Positions 45,240 through 56,401 of a stretch of DNA of 64,000 nt are shown piece after piece. Numbering within the stretch: the first letter of the stretch is position 1; each line of letters opens with the position of its first letter. The notes below the pieces were generated by a model. That model had not been told where the DNA came from and made no database searches. It saw nothing but the letters and a program-made list of their open reading frames with translations. The stretch spans positions 248,001 through 312,000 of the forward strand of contig JACZZP010000008.1 in the NCBI GenBank assembly GCA_015183035.1, in the 5' to 3' direction. The DNA comes from Meloidogyne chitwoodi (lineage: Eukaryota; Nematoda; Chromadorea; Rhabditida; Meloidogynidae). The position numbers were made by a program, and so were the translations under genes.

Positions 45240-48200
45240 CACTTAAAAAATTAGTTTTGCTTTTTACTTAACATTTAAAAATGAAATAAATGTCCAAAAA
45301 AGCAATTTTAATTGTTAAAAACACTTAAAAAATCCTGCCTTTTTAATTTAATAAAATTTAATATTTTTTTAAAAATTGTAAAAAAAATTAAAAATATGAA
45401 CAATTATTTTTTTCATTATTTTTTTATTTTTTGCTTCCTTTTCTCATAGCTTTTTTTTCTTTTCTTCCTCTTAACAATATTTTACAATTTTTATTTAATT
45501 TGTACTTAACATGTGTAGTTTGCCTATTAAATAAAATTAAATAAAAAATTTTTTATTTTAATAAACGAATTAATTTTGTGTGTTTTAATTTTAAAAAATT
45601 CACATTTCTATGAAAATGTTTAATTTTAAATTTAAAAAAAAAATTTATTTAATAAACGGGGGTGTGCTTTTTAGGTGCTAAAAAATTCGAATACCTACAC
45701 TTCATTTTTAATTTTAGTGAATATATATTTATTAAAAAAAATAATAATTTATTTTTTAATAATTTATTACAGTATTATATTTTTTAAAAATAATTTTTTA
45801 TTTTTTTTTATTTTTTAATAAATCCTATATAATTATTAATTTACTTTTTTCCATTTAAAGTACTACTATATTTAATTCTGTTATTTAAATTATTTTTAAG
45901 TGTGCCTAAAATAAATATTAACACCTGTGTTTAATATTAATATTTTATTTTACATTTAATTTGCTTTAATAAAAAAAAGTAAATTTACTGCCAAGGTCTA
46001 GTTTATTAATAAATTAATTTTTAATAAATTTTTTTTTATTTTTTAAATTGGAAAAGGACAGAATTAATTTTTTCCTTAGTTACTTTTTCCCAATAAATTT
46101 TTTTATTTTTATTTTTCAACCAAAACACAAATTTCCTCCTTAGACAGTCAATTTTAATTTCCTTTTTGTTTATTATTAGCTAGGCAAAATAAATAAATTT
46201 TATTTAATAATAATAATTTTATTTATTTAAATAAAATTCACCTGTAAATTAATTAGGCGCAAAATGTGCTCAAAACTAATTTATTTATTTTTTTATTTAT
46301 TCTTAACAAAAAAATAATTTAATTAATTTTATTTATATTTACTATTTTTATCAAGTAGACAAATATTTATAATATTAAATTTTTATTTCTGCCAAATAAG
46401 GAAGGAGAAAACACAAAAAAGGTAAAATACAGTAATAAAAAAATAATTGCTTAAAAATAAATTTTCTAAAAATAAATTAATATTTTTAAAGCTTAAAGTA
46501 TAATCCCCTTTTTTATAAGAGAGACTAATATTATTTTTAAAAGAGATTTAATATTATATTTTTATTTTTAATGACTAGGAAATGAAGCTATTTTTGCATG
46601 GGAGAAAAATTAAATTTATTAATAGGGTGTACTTTATTTTATTTAGATTATAACGGTATAATATTCTGATTTTTATTCTGATATTTTTAATTAAAAAGTA
46701 TAAATTCTGATTTTAATAATAAGATTCTGATTTTTAATTTTAGTATTCTGAATTTTAATATTAAGATTCTGATTTTAATAGTAATATTCTGATTTCTAAT
46801 TTCAAGATTCTGATTTTAATATTAAGATTCTGTTTTAATTCCTTAAAAATTCTGAAATATTCTGATTATTTTATTCTGAACTTTTTCAATAATTCTGTTT
46901 AGTTTAATTATTTCTTAACAGAAAACAAATTCAAAAGGAAGTGATGTGTATTAGTTGAATAAAATTTAAGATGTGTGTGTGTTTTGATTGTTAGTGTACA
47001 CAAAGCTAAGGAAAGAGGAGCAAAAGCCAAACAAAAATTATTATTATTTACAAGTTTAAATTCTCAGCACTTTTTTGCTGTCAAACGTCACTCGTGTCAC
47101 CAGCCATCCATCCACCTTTCTCATCACCTCTGATTTTGCTGAATTTGTATTTTTCATTCTTCAACTTTTGTAAAAGTTAATATTAAATCCTAAATTTGCT
47201 AAACTTAAGTTAGTAAAACGGTATGATAAAACTGAAGTTAAATAAAAATTTCTTACTTAAAAACGACAGTACAAAACTTATATAAACTTAAGTTATAAAA
47301 CTTAAATAAACTTAACTGTACAAAACTTAATAAACTTAAGTAAGTTTATAAAACATAAATAAACTTAAGTTTATAAAACTTAGATCATAGTCTTAAAAAA
47401 TTAAAAACTTTAATTAAACAATATATCCTTTCTTAAAACTAGTTATTCCTTTACATACCTTCTTTTCACATTAAACTTAAATAATAAGTACAAACATAAA
47501 AATTTTTTAATACACACAATCATATGTTTAATTATTTGTACTTGTTATTTAAAAAATTTGAACGTTTGCGTGCTTCGTGGGCGTTATAAAATGTGTGTTT
47601 TAATGCCACAAAATTGTTTTTTCTTAATAAAAAATATTAAATTGTAGTAAATACAACTGGGAGAAAAATACAAAATAATTTTTTTTATTATTGTGTGTGT
47701 GTGTATTAATTTTAATTTTAACAAAGATTTCCTCCTACATAAATATTTTTTTTAAATTGTTTTATTTAATTTTAAATTTAATAAATATTAATTTATTTAA
47801 TAAATATTAATTTATTTAATAAATAATTTTTTTATAAAAAATATTTGTTAAAATAATAAATTTATTACTTAAAATAAAATTTTTTTCTTGAAACTAAATT
47901 ATGTTTTTATGATAATTTAGCAGAATATACTGGGCAAAGCACAAAATTGTTTTTTTTTAGAAATATATATAAAACAATACAATTTTTTTATTTTATATTT
48001 ATTTGTTTAATTAGATGTATTCCAAATTAAGTTTTAAATAAAAACAAAAATAAATATATTTTTTTAATTTTCTATTTTTGTAAAATTGTCAAAAAAATCA
48101 AAATTGTTAAAAAAATATTTTATTTTTTGTTTCCGTGTGTGTTTTGATTTAATTAAAAAAATATTTATTTATAAATTTTATTGTTTTAATTTTATTTTTT

Positions 48201-49264
48201 AAAATTATTTTTCTTGGAGTTTTTATTAAAATTATCTTTTAAATTTTTATAATATTATGCAAAGAAAATTTATTTTTGAAATGCTAATGTTTTAAATAGA
48301 ATATATTTTTATTTCTTTAAATTAATTTCTAATTTTAGAAAAGGTTAAATGAAAACTTAATTTAATTAATAGAATTTTTTAAAAAATAATGAATGCGCTG
48401 AGTTGTTTGGCGCGAGTTTATAGGTTATTAAAAAAAAAACTTAGATTAATGTCTTGAAATTAACAAACTTAAGTTTATGCTTAAAAACACAAGTTAAATA
48501 AATAAAATTCCAAGTTTTATTTTTTCTGATTCAATTTCACAAAATTTGACATTTATTTAAATAAAAATAAATGTCAAATACATTTCCTCATAAATGAATT
48601 TATTGTTTATTTTTTTTTAATTTTTACAAATACAATTTATTCAAAAATTTTATTTTTGAAATGTCAAAAAATGAAAAAAAAATTTAATTTTTTTTTTCAT
48701 TTTTTTTTTAAAATCCGAACACATTTAGATATAGCGTGCCTAAAAATTTAAAAATTTATTTATTTTAAAAATAAAATTGGAAAAATTAAAAAAAAATTAA
48801 TTTTTATTTAATTTTTTGTTTCCTTATTAAAACAATAAATATTACTTTATTTATTTATTTTATTTAATTATAAAATAAATTAATTTTTATGTGAACAACA
48901 CACAAAAATTTTTTTTTTAATTTTATTATTAATTTTTTTTTAATAATTTATAATTTCTTAGAACAAAAAAATTAAAAAAATAACTATATTATTTGAACAA
49001 CGGAAAGTAATATAAATATTTTTTTATTTAATTTTAATTAATTAAATATTATATCCAAAATTTCTTGGTAAAAACTTAAAAATCAAAAATTAAAAAAAAT
49101 ACAATAAAATAAATAAATTATTATTTTTTTTAAAATTTACCTATTTTACTATTTAATTGACCAAACATTATTTAAATAAAATTAAAAAAATTGGCTTTCG
49201 TTATTAGGAGACCCCCAAAATTTATTTTAAAAAAAAGTAACTAGCATTAAAGTTAGTAGCATTT

Positions 49265-49334
49265 AGGGTGTTCTTATAACTCAAGTTTAATTAATAAAAT
49301 TAATATTATCTCACTCTCGTTATAAGAACACCCT
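49265..49334. repeat. inverted repeat AGGGTGTTCTTATAAC
   Basis: Perfect 16-bp arms at 49265-49280 and 49319-49334, with a second degenerate pair (CTTATAAGAACACC, GTGTTCTTATAA) at about 49390-49437. Confidence 0.8.
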
Positions 49335-49799
49335 CTGATATTTTTTTATTTTTTTTTCTAAAATTATAGTAATAAATATAAGAACAATTCGCTTATAAGA
49401 ACACCTAAAAAGTTGCTTCACTTTGTGTTCTTATAAAGGGAGTTGAACTTTTATTTTATTAAAAATAAATTTAATATAATTCCAAAAATATTTAGTTTTG
49501 ATTTATTTAAAAAATAATTAAAAAAAAATTTTTTTTAATTTAACAAATTTTACCTTAATAAATATATGTGTTTTAAAGTGTTTAAAAAAAGTAAACAAAG
49601 CAAATTCAAATTTAATTCTTAAAATGGGAAATTAAAAAAATAATAAAATTTAATTTTCCTAGAAAAAAAAAATTTTCCATTTTTGGATTTTAACTTTTTA
49701 AACAATAAAAATTATTTTTTATTTAAAAAATTTTGTTATTGTTATTGTATACCTTAAAATACTATTATAGTTTGTAAAAATATATTCAGCTTAAAATAA

Positions 49800-49970
49800 T
49801 TTTTTAAGTTTGTTAAAAAAATTTTTAAGTTTGTGAAAAAAAATTTTTAAGTTTGTGAAAAAAAATTAAGTTTGTGAAAAAAAATTTTAAGTTTGTGAAA
49901 AAAATTTTAAGTTTGTGAAAAAATTTTAAGTTTGTGAAAAAAATTTTAAGTTTGTGAAAAAGTTTATTTC
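49800..49970. repeat. AAGTTTGTGAAAAAAATTTT array
   Basis: About eight units of roughly 20 bp, each AAGTTTGTGAAAAAA(A)TTTT, about 270 bp upstream of the lipase start. Confidence 0.85.
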
Positions 49971-50242
49971 TTTTCAGTATCCGTTCATATTATTTATTCC
50001 TTTTCCGCTTCCTTTTTTACACAGTATGTATATAAAATGTATTTTTATTATAATAAAAAATACATTTCTTTTATTACAGTTCCTTTTAAGTATTTTATGG
50101 CATTTAAAAGACACGCCTATTTTTAGACAATAAAACTGTTAGTATAAAATTAGATAAAATTGTGCCTTTATTCTCATTCCAAAGCAAAATAAAAAAATTT
50201 TAAATTTTTTTAGAATTAAAAAAAAAAATTTTAAGAGAAAAA

Positions 50243-51944
50243 ATGTCAAAATATCCCACTATAAAAGTGCAAAACAACACTTTTTTTAATTTATTAATTT
50301 TTCTACAATTTTTATTCAATTGTTTAACCCTTACTTTCGCTCAAATTGACCCTTCTATTATTAAACTTGTTAAAACAAAAGGCCCATTTACTTGGCATTT
50401 TAATGACTGGTTAAAAAGGTAAGAGAGAGAGAGAAAAATAAATTTAAATTAATTAATTATTTTTTTAAGTAATAAATATGAAATTTACAATTTTGATTCA
50501 CCCGAATTTGGTCATCAAGCGAGCTTTGGAGGAAAACAGTTTCACGGAGAGGAGGTGAATATTAAATTCCTCAGTTCTGGCTGTTTCAGTGCGGCACTCA
50601 GTGCGGCACTGAAACGTCCATTTTTTAAATTTTATTTTAAAATTTACTCCATTAGATAAGAAAACGCCCTGTTATTTTCATTCATGGAAATTCTGATGGA
50701 GCTTTAGCAGTAGGCGAAGAAGAATGGTCACAAGGGTGGAGTGCAACAATCGCCCACTTGTTAACTAGCGGCTATTCAACAGCTGAGCTTTATGCAGTCA
50801 CTTATGGTGATAGAAACTTTACAAACACACTACAAAGGTGCTTAAAAATATTTTTTAAATTTTTGGACAGTTCAGTGCGGTACGTGTAGTGCGGCACTGA
50901 AACGTCCATATTTTTTGAAATTTTCAAATTTTAATATTTTTTCAAATTTCTCGTTATAGAACAGTCGATTGTGAAACACTTATACGTCTTCGTCGTTTTC
51001 TCGAGGCTGTACTCCAATATACCGGCGCCCAAAAAGTTGATATTATATCCCACTCTATGGGTGTCACCCTAGCTAGACAAATAATCCAAGGCCGTGGAAT
51101 TGAAGATTTAAAAGCAGATGAAGGCTTGGAACAATGCTATTTGGGTCCACCACTTCGCCACAAAGTCCATACATTTATTGGCATTGCTGGGGCAAATTAC
51201 GGCATTTGTATTTGTTCAGACGAAAAGTTGGCTGAAACAGCCCCTGCTTGTAGTAAAAAGACTGGATTTTGGACAGGTTCAGGCTGTCCAAATGCTCCAA
51301 TTGATGAATGTCATTTGCCTAGTCCAACAATTGGGAAAAGTCATTGTCACAGTAATGGGCAATATTCAACAACATTGAAACGTTTAAATATTCCTACTAG
51401 ACCTAAAGATGCTCATTTTGTGGTGAGTAAAATAAGAAAGTGATATTAGGTAGAGTGAAGGGAACGGTTCCTTCCAGCCTACTAGATAGAGTGAAAGGAA
51501 CGGTTCCTTCCAGCCTACTGGGTAGAGTGAAAGGAACGGTTCCTTCCAGCCTACTAGATAGAGTGAAAGGAACGGTTCCTTCCAGCCTACTGGGTAGAGT
51601 GAAAGGAACGGTTCATTCCAGCCTACTAGATAGAGTGAAGGGAACGGTTCCTTCCAGCCTACTAGATAGAGTGAAAGGAACGGTTCCTTCCAGCCTACAT
51701 TTAATTTTAATCTTTTTAACTAACTTATATATTTTTTAAGGTCAGTATTTGGTCTACTTCGGATGCCATTTTAGGCAAATCCAACTTTGCCTGGGGTCGT
51801 CAAACCTCACTAATTCCAAACAGCGATCACTCAGCAATTTATTCAAATTTTAGTCATTATTCAATAAAATGGAAAACAGTGGAAGATCAATTAGAATTTC
51901 TTTCAAATGGGCAAAAAATTGAAGAAAGCGAGGAAGAAAAATAA
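50243..51944 (+). CDS. secreted lipase, nematode lipase class 2 family
   Basis: A signal peptide segment (LLIFLQFLFNCLTLTFAQ) begins about 16 residues in. Then: KGPFTWHFNDWLKR, PVIFIHGNSDGA (oxyanion-region HG), YAVTYGD, the nucleophile elbow DIISHSMGVTLARQI, a Cys-rich segment (ICICSDE, CSKKTGF, GCPNAP, DECHLP), and in the last exon the acid and base of the triad (WSTSDAILG and NSDHSAI). About 330 residues, alpha/beta-hydrolase fold, all triad residues present. It hydrolyses acylglycerols or similar esters outside the cell. Introns contain hairpin pairs of the 15-bp word (50578, 50863) and the 36-bp minisatellite (51449). Confidence 0.85.
51449..51698. repeat. 36-bp minisatellite, 7 units, intronic
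   Basis: Seven units of the same 36-bp sequence found at 25226-25652, here alternating between two variants (CTAGATAGAGTG and CTGGGTAGAGTG) and with more substitutions. It lies in the last intron of the lipase. Confidence 0.95.
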
Positions 51945-52304
51945 AATAGAATTTAAAATAATTAAATTATAACCCAGAACTTAATTTAAAAAATTATTTA
52001 AATATATCATTCCTATTTTTAAAATATTTTTTTTTTAATTTATGCACTATATATTTGTTCAGTTTTTTTGTTTTTTATTTTATTTGTAAATAAAATTAAT
52101 TATTTTTTAAATTTTATTTTGTTAGTCTAAATGAATACATATTGGGGAATTAAATAAAAAAATGCTCTGACCAAATTTCTGGAAAAATATTTAGGTATTT
52201 ATAAAAATAAGCTAAAAACAGTAGTGATTTTCTCCATCGGGCAAAACAAGTTTATAAAATAAAATTTTTTGAATATTTTTAAAATGAAGCAAAAATAAAT
52301 AAAT
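51945..52304. other. intergenic between convergent genes
   Basis: AT-rich 3' flanks of the lipase and receptor. Nothing recognised. Confidence 0.5.
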
Positions 52305-53822
52305 TTATTTATTTGTATTTTGTAATTGTTGAGTTGGTTGTTGAGAACGAATAAAAAAAGGTTCTTGAGGATCTTCAGGGTGTACAACATTGTTTTGATT
52401 ATTTCCAAAATATTGTTTTTTAATTAATTCACGAAATTCTTCACAAATAATTAATAAACAAATTTCCTCAATGCATTGAATTAAAGTATAACAAGCATTA
52501 TACAAAACATTAAAGATTATAATAGAAATTGTTTCTTTTATATTTGTATTTAAATAAACGTTTAATTTGTACATGCCAATCAGTAGAGGACAGGGAAACA
52601 GACTGAACAAACAAATAATTAAAACATAGATTCTTTCCTTTTGTTCATTGATGTTTTGACTTCCAAGTTTGTTTAGTTCTGAAAATAAAGTTTTTGTTTT
52701 TGTTGTATTTTGTTTATTTGGTATTCTGTTTTTGTTTTTAATTCTGATTTATGTTTTGTTATGTTTTTGTGTTTGTTTATTTGGAATTCTGTTTTTTGTT
52801 TTGTTTATTTTGTAATTCTGTTATTTTTGATTATGTTACTTATAATTCTGTTTTGTATTTGTTATTTTAAAATTCAGATTTTTAATATTAAGATTCTGAT
52901 TTTTAAATCTTATTGCAATTTTTACAACAAAAACACTCACTGTAATCGTAAATAAACTTTAATAAAACAACCGAATATAAAGGCATAGATATAACTATTG
53001 TAATAATAAGGGATAAATCACCATTCATTATTATACCATAAACAATATAACTTTAAATAATAAAAATAATTAATTTTTTTAATAATTAATTTTTTTTAAT
53101 TTAATTAATTATATACTATAAAAATCCTGTAGCATCAATTATTTTAATTGATACAATATATTGTAAAGCACTCCAAAGAATTATAAATAACCATAGAATA
53201 AAAGTAATATATTTAATTTTTCTAAAAAAAATATTTTTAATTAAAAATAGAAAAATTATACTTTAGTTTCCATATTCTTTGATAGCTAAAAGGAAATATA
53301 ACTGCATGAAAACGATTAATTGCCAATGCTAAAATGTGAAAATAGGCTGCATTTAGAAGAATAATTGCACTTGGCCTTATAAAAAAGTAGCTCCAATAGG
53401 AACTTGAAAAATCAAAATATCGGTAAATACAAACGTAAATTTGTCGAAATTGATATAAGATGTTGGCATTTGACTTTAAAAATGAAATTTAAATTAATTT
53501 TTATAAAATAATTTTTTTTTAATTTATTCTAATAGAAAGGCAGTTTTTAAAAAAATCTCAATTTTTTTATTTAAGTACTTCCAATAGAAAGGCATTTAAA
53601 AAGTATTTAAAAAATTATTTATAGCCCCTGCTCTTCAATTAAAATTTAGAATTATTTATATTTATATTGTACCTTGCTAGCAAGAATAAACAAAGCTGTG
53701 CGTTCTTTTGAAAATAAAAATAAAGGACGTAACAAAATCAAAAGAAAAATAACACAAATTGTTGAAAAAAATATTTGGAAGACGTTAAGATAATCATTTA
53801 ATATTTTAGTATCAATTGGCAT
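52305..53822 (-). CDS. seven-transmembrane serpentine receptor (chemoreceptor-like)
   Basis: Exons near 53822-53673, 53475-53265, 53225-53125, 53060-52935 and 52690-52305. Helices include FQIFFSTICVIFLLILL, AAYFHILALAINRFHAVIF (with NRF-type motif at the end of helix 3, like the Srg superfamily), YITFILWLFIILWSAL, LSLIITIVISMPLYSVVLL, YVLIICLFSLFP, and a helix-7 region with LYNACYTLIQCIEEICLL. The C-terminal tail is Gln-rich (SQQPTQQLQN). This layout fits nematode serpentine receptors of the Srg/Srv type. The exact class cannot be assigned by eye. The ATTCTG word array (52700-52900) occupies one intron. Confidence 0.7.
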
Positions 53823-54896
53823 TGGAAAATATTTTTAAAAAAATATTTAAAATATTAAATTAATTAATTAATTAATTATTTGTTAAGTTTCTTGCGCATT
53901 TTTAGCAAAAAATAAAATTTAAAAAATTAACAAAAATGTTCCAGATGTTTAAAATTAATTATTAAGCTCTATCTCAAATAAATTGACACAAATTTAAATT
54001 TAGAAAATTAAAAAAAAAATTTAAAAAAATTAAAAAAAAAATTTTATTATAAAAAATTAAATAACCCAAAATTATTTTTGCATCATTTTTTGTTTAATAA
54101 GTATATTTAAAAATGGATAATACATAAATAATTGCCTATTTTAAGTAAAATAATCTTTATACATTTTATAAAAAATTTTAAAATTATTTTAAAAATTATT
54201 TTTAAATTTTTAAAAAATGAAAATTAAATTAATAAAATTGTAGGTTATATTTAAATAAATTAAAATTAAATAAAAATGCTTTTAATAAATTTAATTTTTA
54301 ATTTTAAACAAAGAAAAAGAGCTTGCGTTTTTTTCTCATAAATTTTATAATTTTTTTAAAATTAATTTGAATTAAAAAAAATAAAGTTTAAATTTTTATT
54401 GTTTCTCATGTGTGGGTTTTTCTGAGTATAAACATTGTAATTAATAAATAATTTAAAAAAATGAACTTATATTTATTGTTAAAGCTAGACTATGTTTCGT
54501 CAAACATTATAAACTCAAATGAATTTTTTATTTTTTTTTTTGTGTGAATTTTTCTTTTTTTTCAATCAAATATAAACTTAAATTTTATGAGAAACTTTTT
54601 TAAATTATTTTCCATTAATTTTTTTTTTGTAATTAAAATTTAATAGTTTAAAAATTTTTCCCACTCTCACTAATTAAAACAAAAAAACTGAATATTTATA
54701 TTATTCTTAGATAATTAATTTAAAATAAAAGTGAAAAATTGGAAATAAAAAACACCTTTAGAGTTTTAAAGTATCACAATATTCTATTAAATAAATTTTA
54801 TTGAAAAAGGATTGAAAGATATAAGCAATGGCAATTCTATTAGAATTTAAGTTATTTAATATTTACGTATTTCCTGGCTTATTTAAATTAATTAAT
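53823..54896. other. intergenic, no gene seen
   Basis: AT-rich, low complexity; no coding sequence or repeat family recognised. Confidence 0.5.
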
Positions 54897-55508
54897 TCAC
54901 TTTTTATCTTTTTCGGTATCCTTTTCTGGATGGCAAGAAATAGAATTAACAAGAATCCACCCATCTTTAGGGCTTTCCCAATACCAATTAGCTTCTTCAG
55001 ATCCTTCGACTTTCTAAATTAACAAATATATATCTTTTAATTGTTTTTAGTTTAAAGAATGTGAAAAATGAAAGAATAAAAATAAATTTTTTAATAGTGA
55101 AAAGTAATCAGTTTATATAATTTATTTAGAGAAAATGACAGACCATTCAATTTATTTTTTTATTGAAAAAACCTTGCAGTAGATTTCTAAATGAAAACCA
55201 CAAACACGACTTATTTCGATCTGACAGAAATTATGACAAACATAACCTTGTTTGTCAATACATTCCCATTTTTTGACATTATAATGACCATTAACCTCAA
55301 ATTTATTTTAAATTTAATAAACAAAAACAAACAATTAATTTTCTTTCCTGATCACATATTAATGTCCAAATTGGTCCATAAATTGGTTTTGCCTCATCTC
55401 CTGTTCCATAGTTTATAATAGTTTTTCCAGGGTGAGTTTTCATGTCTAATATTGAATCACCTACGTTTTTGCATGTTGTAGCATTAATAGAAGTTTTGTG
55501 CTCTTAAA
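54897..55508 (-). CDS. unrecognised extracellular-type protein, 5' end unresolved
   Basis: Three exonic segments: about 55508-55343 (NATTCKNVGDSILDMKTHPG, then PIYGPIWTLICDQERKL), about 55295-55200 (VNGHYNVKKWECIDKQGYVC), and 55013-54897 (VEGSEEANWYWESPKDGWIL, ending SCHPEKDTEKDKK). Cysteines are regularly spaced and the composition is that of a secreted domain, but I see no first exon or signal peptide. Upstream lies the retroelement LTR, whose insertion may have separated or removed the 5' part. The donor of the middle exon is ambiguous. No function proposed. Confidence 0.45.
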
Positions 55509-55742
55509 AATGTGTTTTTAAAATAAGAATAGGCTTTTATAGTAAAATGATTTGGGAAAAGAGAAATTAAAAGGGTTTTTATAGTATTACTTAATAGCTT
55601 ATACTTAAAGCTTATTTAATCATATTTCAAGTTTAATTATTATTTCCAAGTTAATTTATATTTTCAAGTTTGTACTTTTGTATTCTAAGTTTAATTATTG
55701 TTTATAATGTTACCGTAATTTTGTTTTATAATCCAAGTTTAA

Positions 55743-56211
55743 TGTCGAGACCGAGATAACAAAGTCCAAGAAACAGAAAGGCAGGCGTACAAATGGAAAC
55801 AAAATTTAAAGATAAAATCTAAGATAATTCATATTTTCACTTAATAATAATTTTAAGTCCAATGATTCACTTAATTCCTTTTTTTTTTACTTTCCTCTTA
55901 TTTTAAGACTGTATTTTAAACTAAAAACAAGCTTTTATTTTTCCTTCTCAGATAAAAATCTAGCTGTGCCCTAACCTTCGTTCGCTATATTTTCACTGGC
56001 CTATAAAACTATCTCTTGCTCTCCCCCGCTTGGCTTTTTTCTTATTCATTCTTATAGCAAAATAAAAATAATTTTTGTTTTATATTATAAAATTGTTAAT
56101 TATTGGATAAAATTGAAATAAAATAAATCTTAAATAAATAACTTTAAATATTTTCACAAAGGAAGTGAAAATAAGCATTGAACTTCTATAAAAAATTAAG
56201 AAGTTCAAACA
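55743..56211 (+). repeat. putative 5' LTR
   Basis: Starts TGTCGAGACC and ends TTCAAACA, the usual TG...CA, two bases before the primer-binding site. It contains a TATAAAA box at about 56003 and AATAAA polyadenylation-type words near 56060-56130. Boundaries are inferred because the matching 3' LTR is not in the window. Confidence 0.55.
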
Positions 56212-56213
56212 AG

Positions 56214-56230
56214 TGGCGACCCAGACTTGG
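56214..56230 (+). promoter_or_regulatory. primer-binding site
   Basis: TGGCGACCCAGACTTGG lies directly after the LTR. The complement ends in CCA (GTCGCCA), as expected for a tRNA 3' end used to prime minus-strand synthesis. The tRNA species is not certain. Confidence 0.7.
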
Positions 56231-56401
56231 AAGAAAATTTAACTACTTAATAATAAATAGAAAATTCTCTACTTGTTGGCTTTCTTGAATCACAAATTTG
56301 GAATTTAAACTTGAAAAGTAAGTTTAAATCTTTAAAGAAAAAAAAAAAAAAAAAATTAAGTAAAATTTATTAAAATTTAAAAATATTATATAATTGAAAA
56401 T

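Larger units (their letters stand above)
45240..50242. other. gene-free 5-kb AT-rich interval
   Basis: Very AT-rich between innexin 2 and the lipase. It holds an ATTCTGATTTTTAA array (46660-46890), a short TG run (47692-47704), an inverted repeat (49265-49334), and an AAGTTTGTGAAAAAAATTTT array (49800-49970). No coding sequence recognised. Confidence 0.6.
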
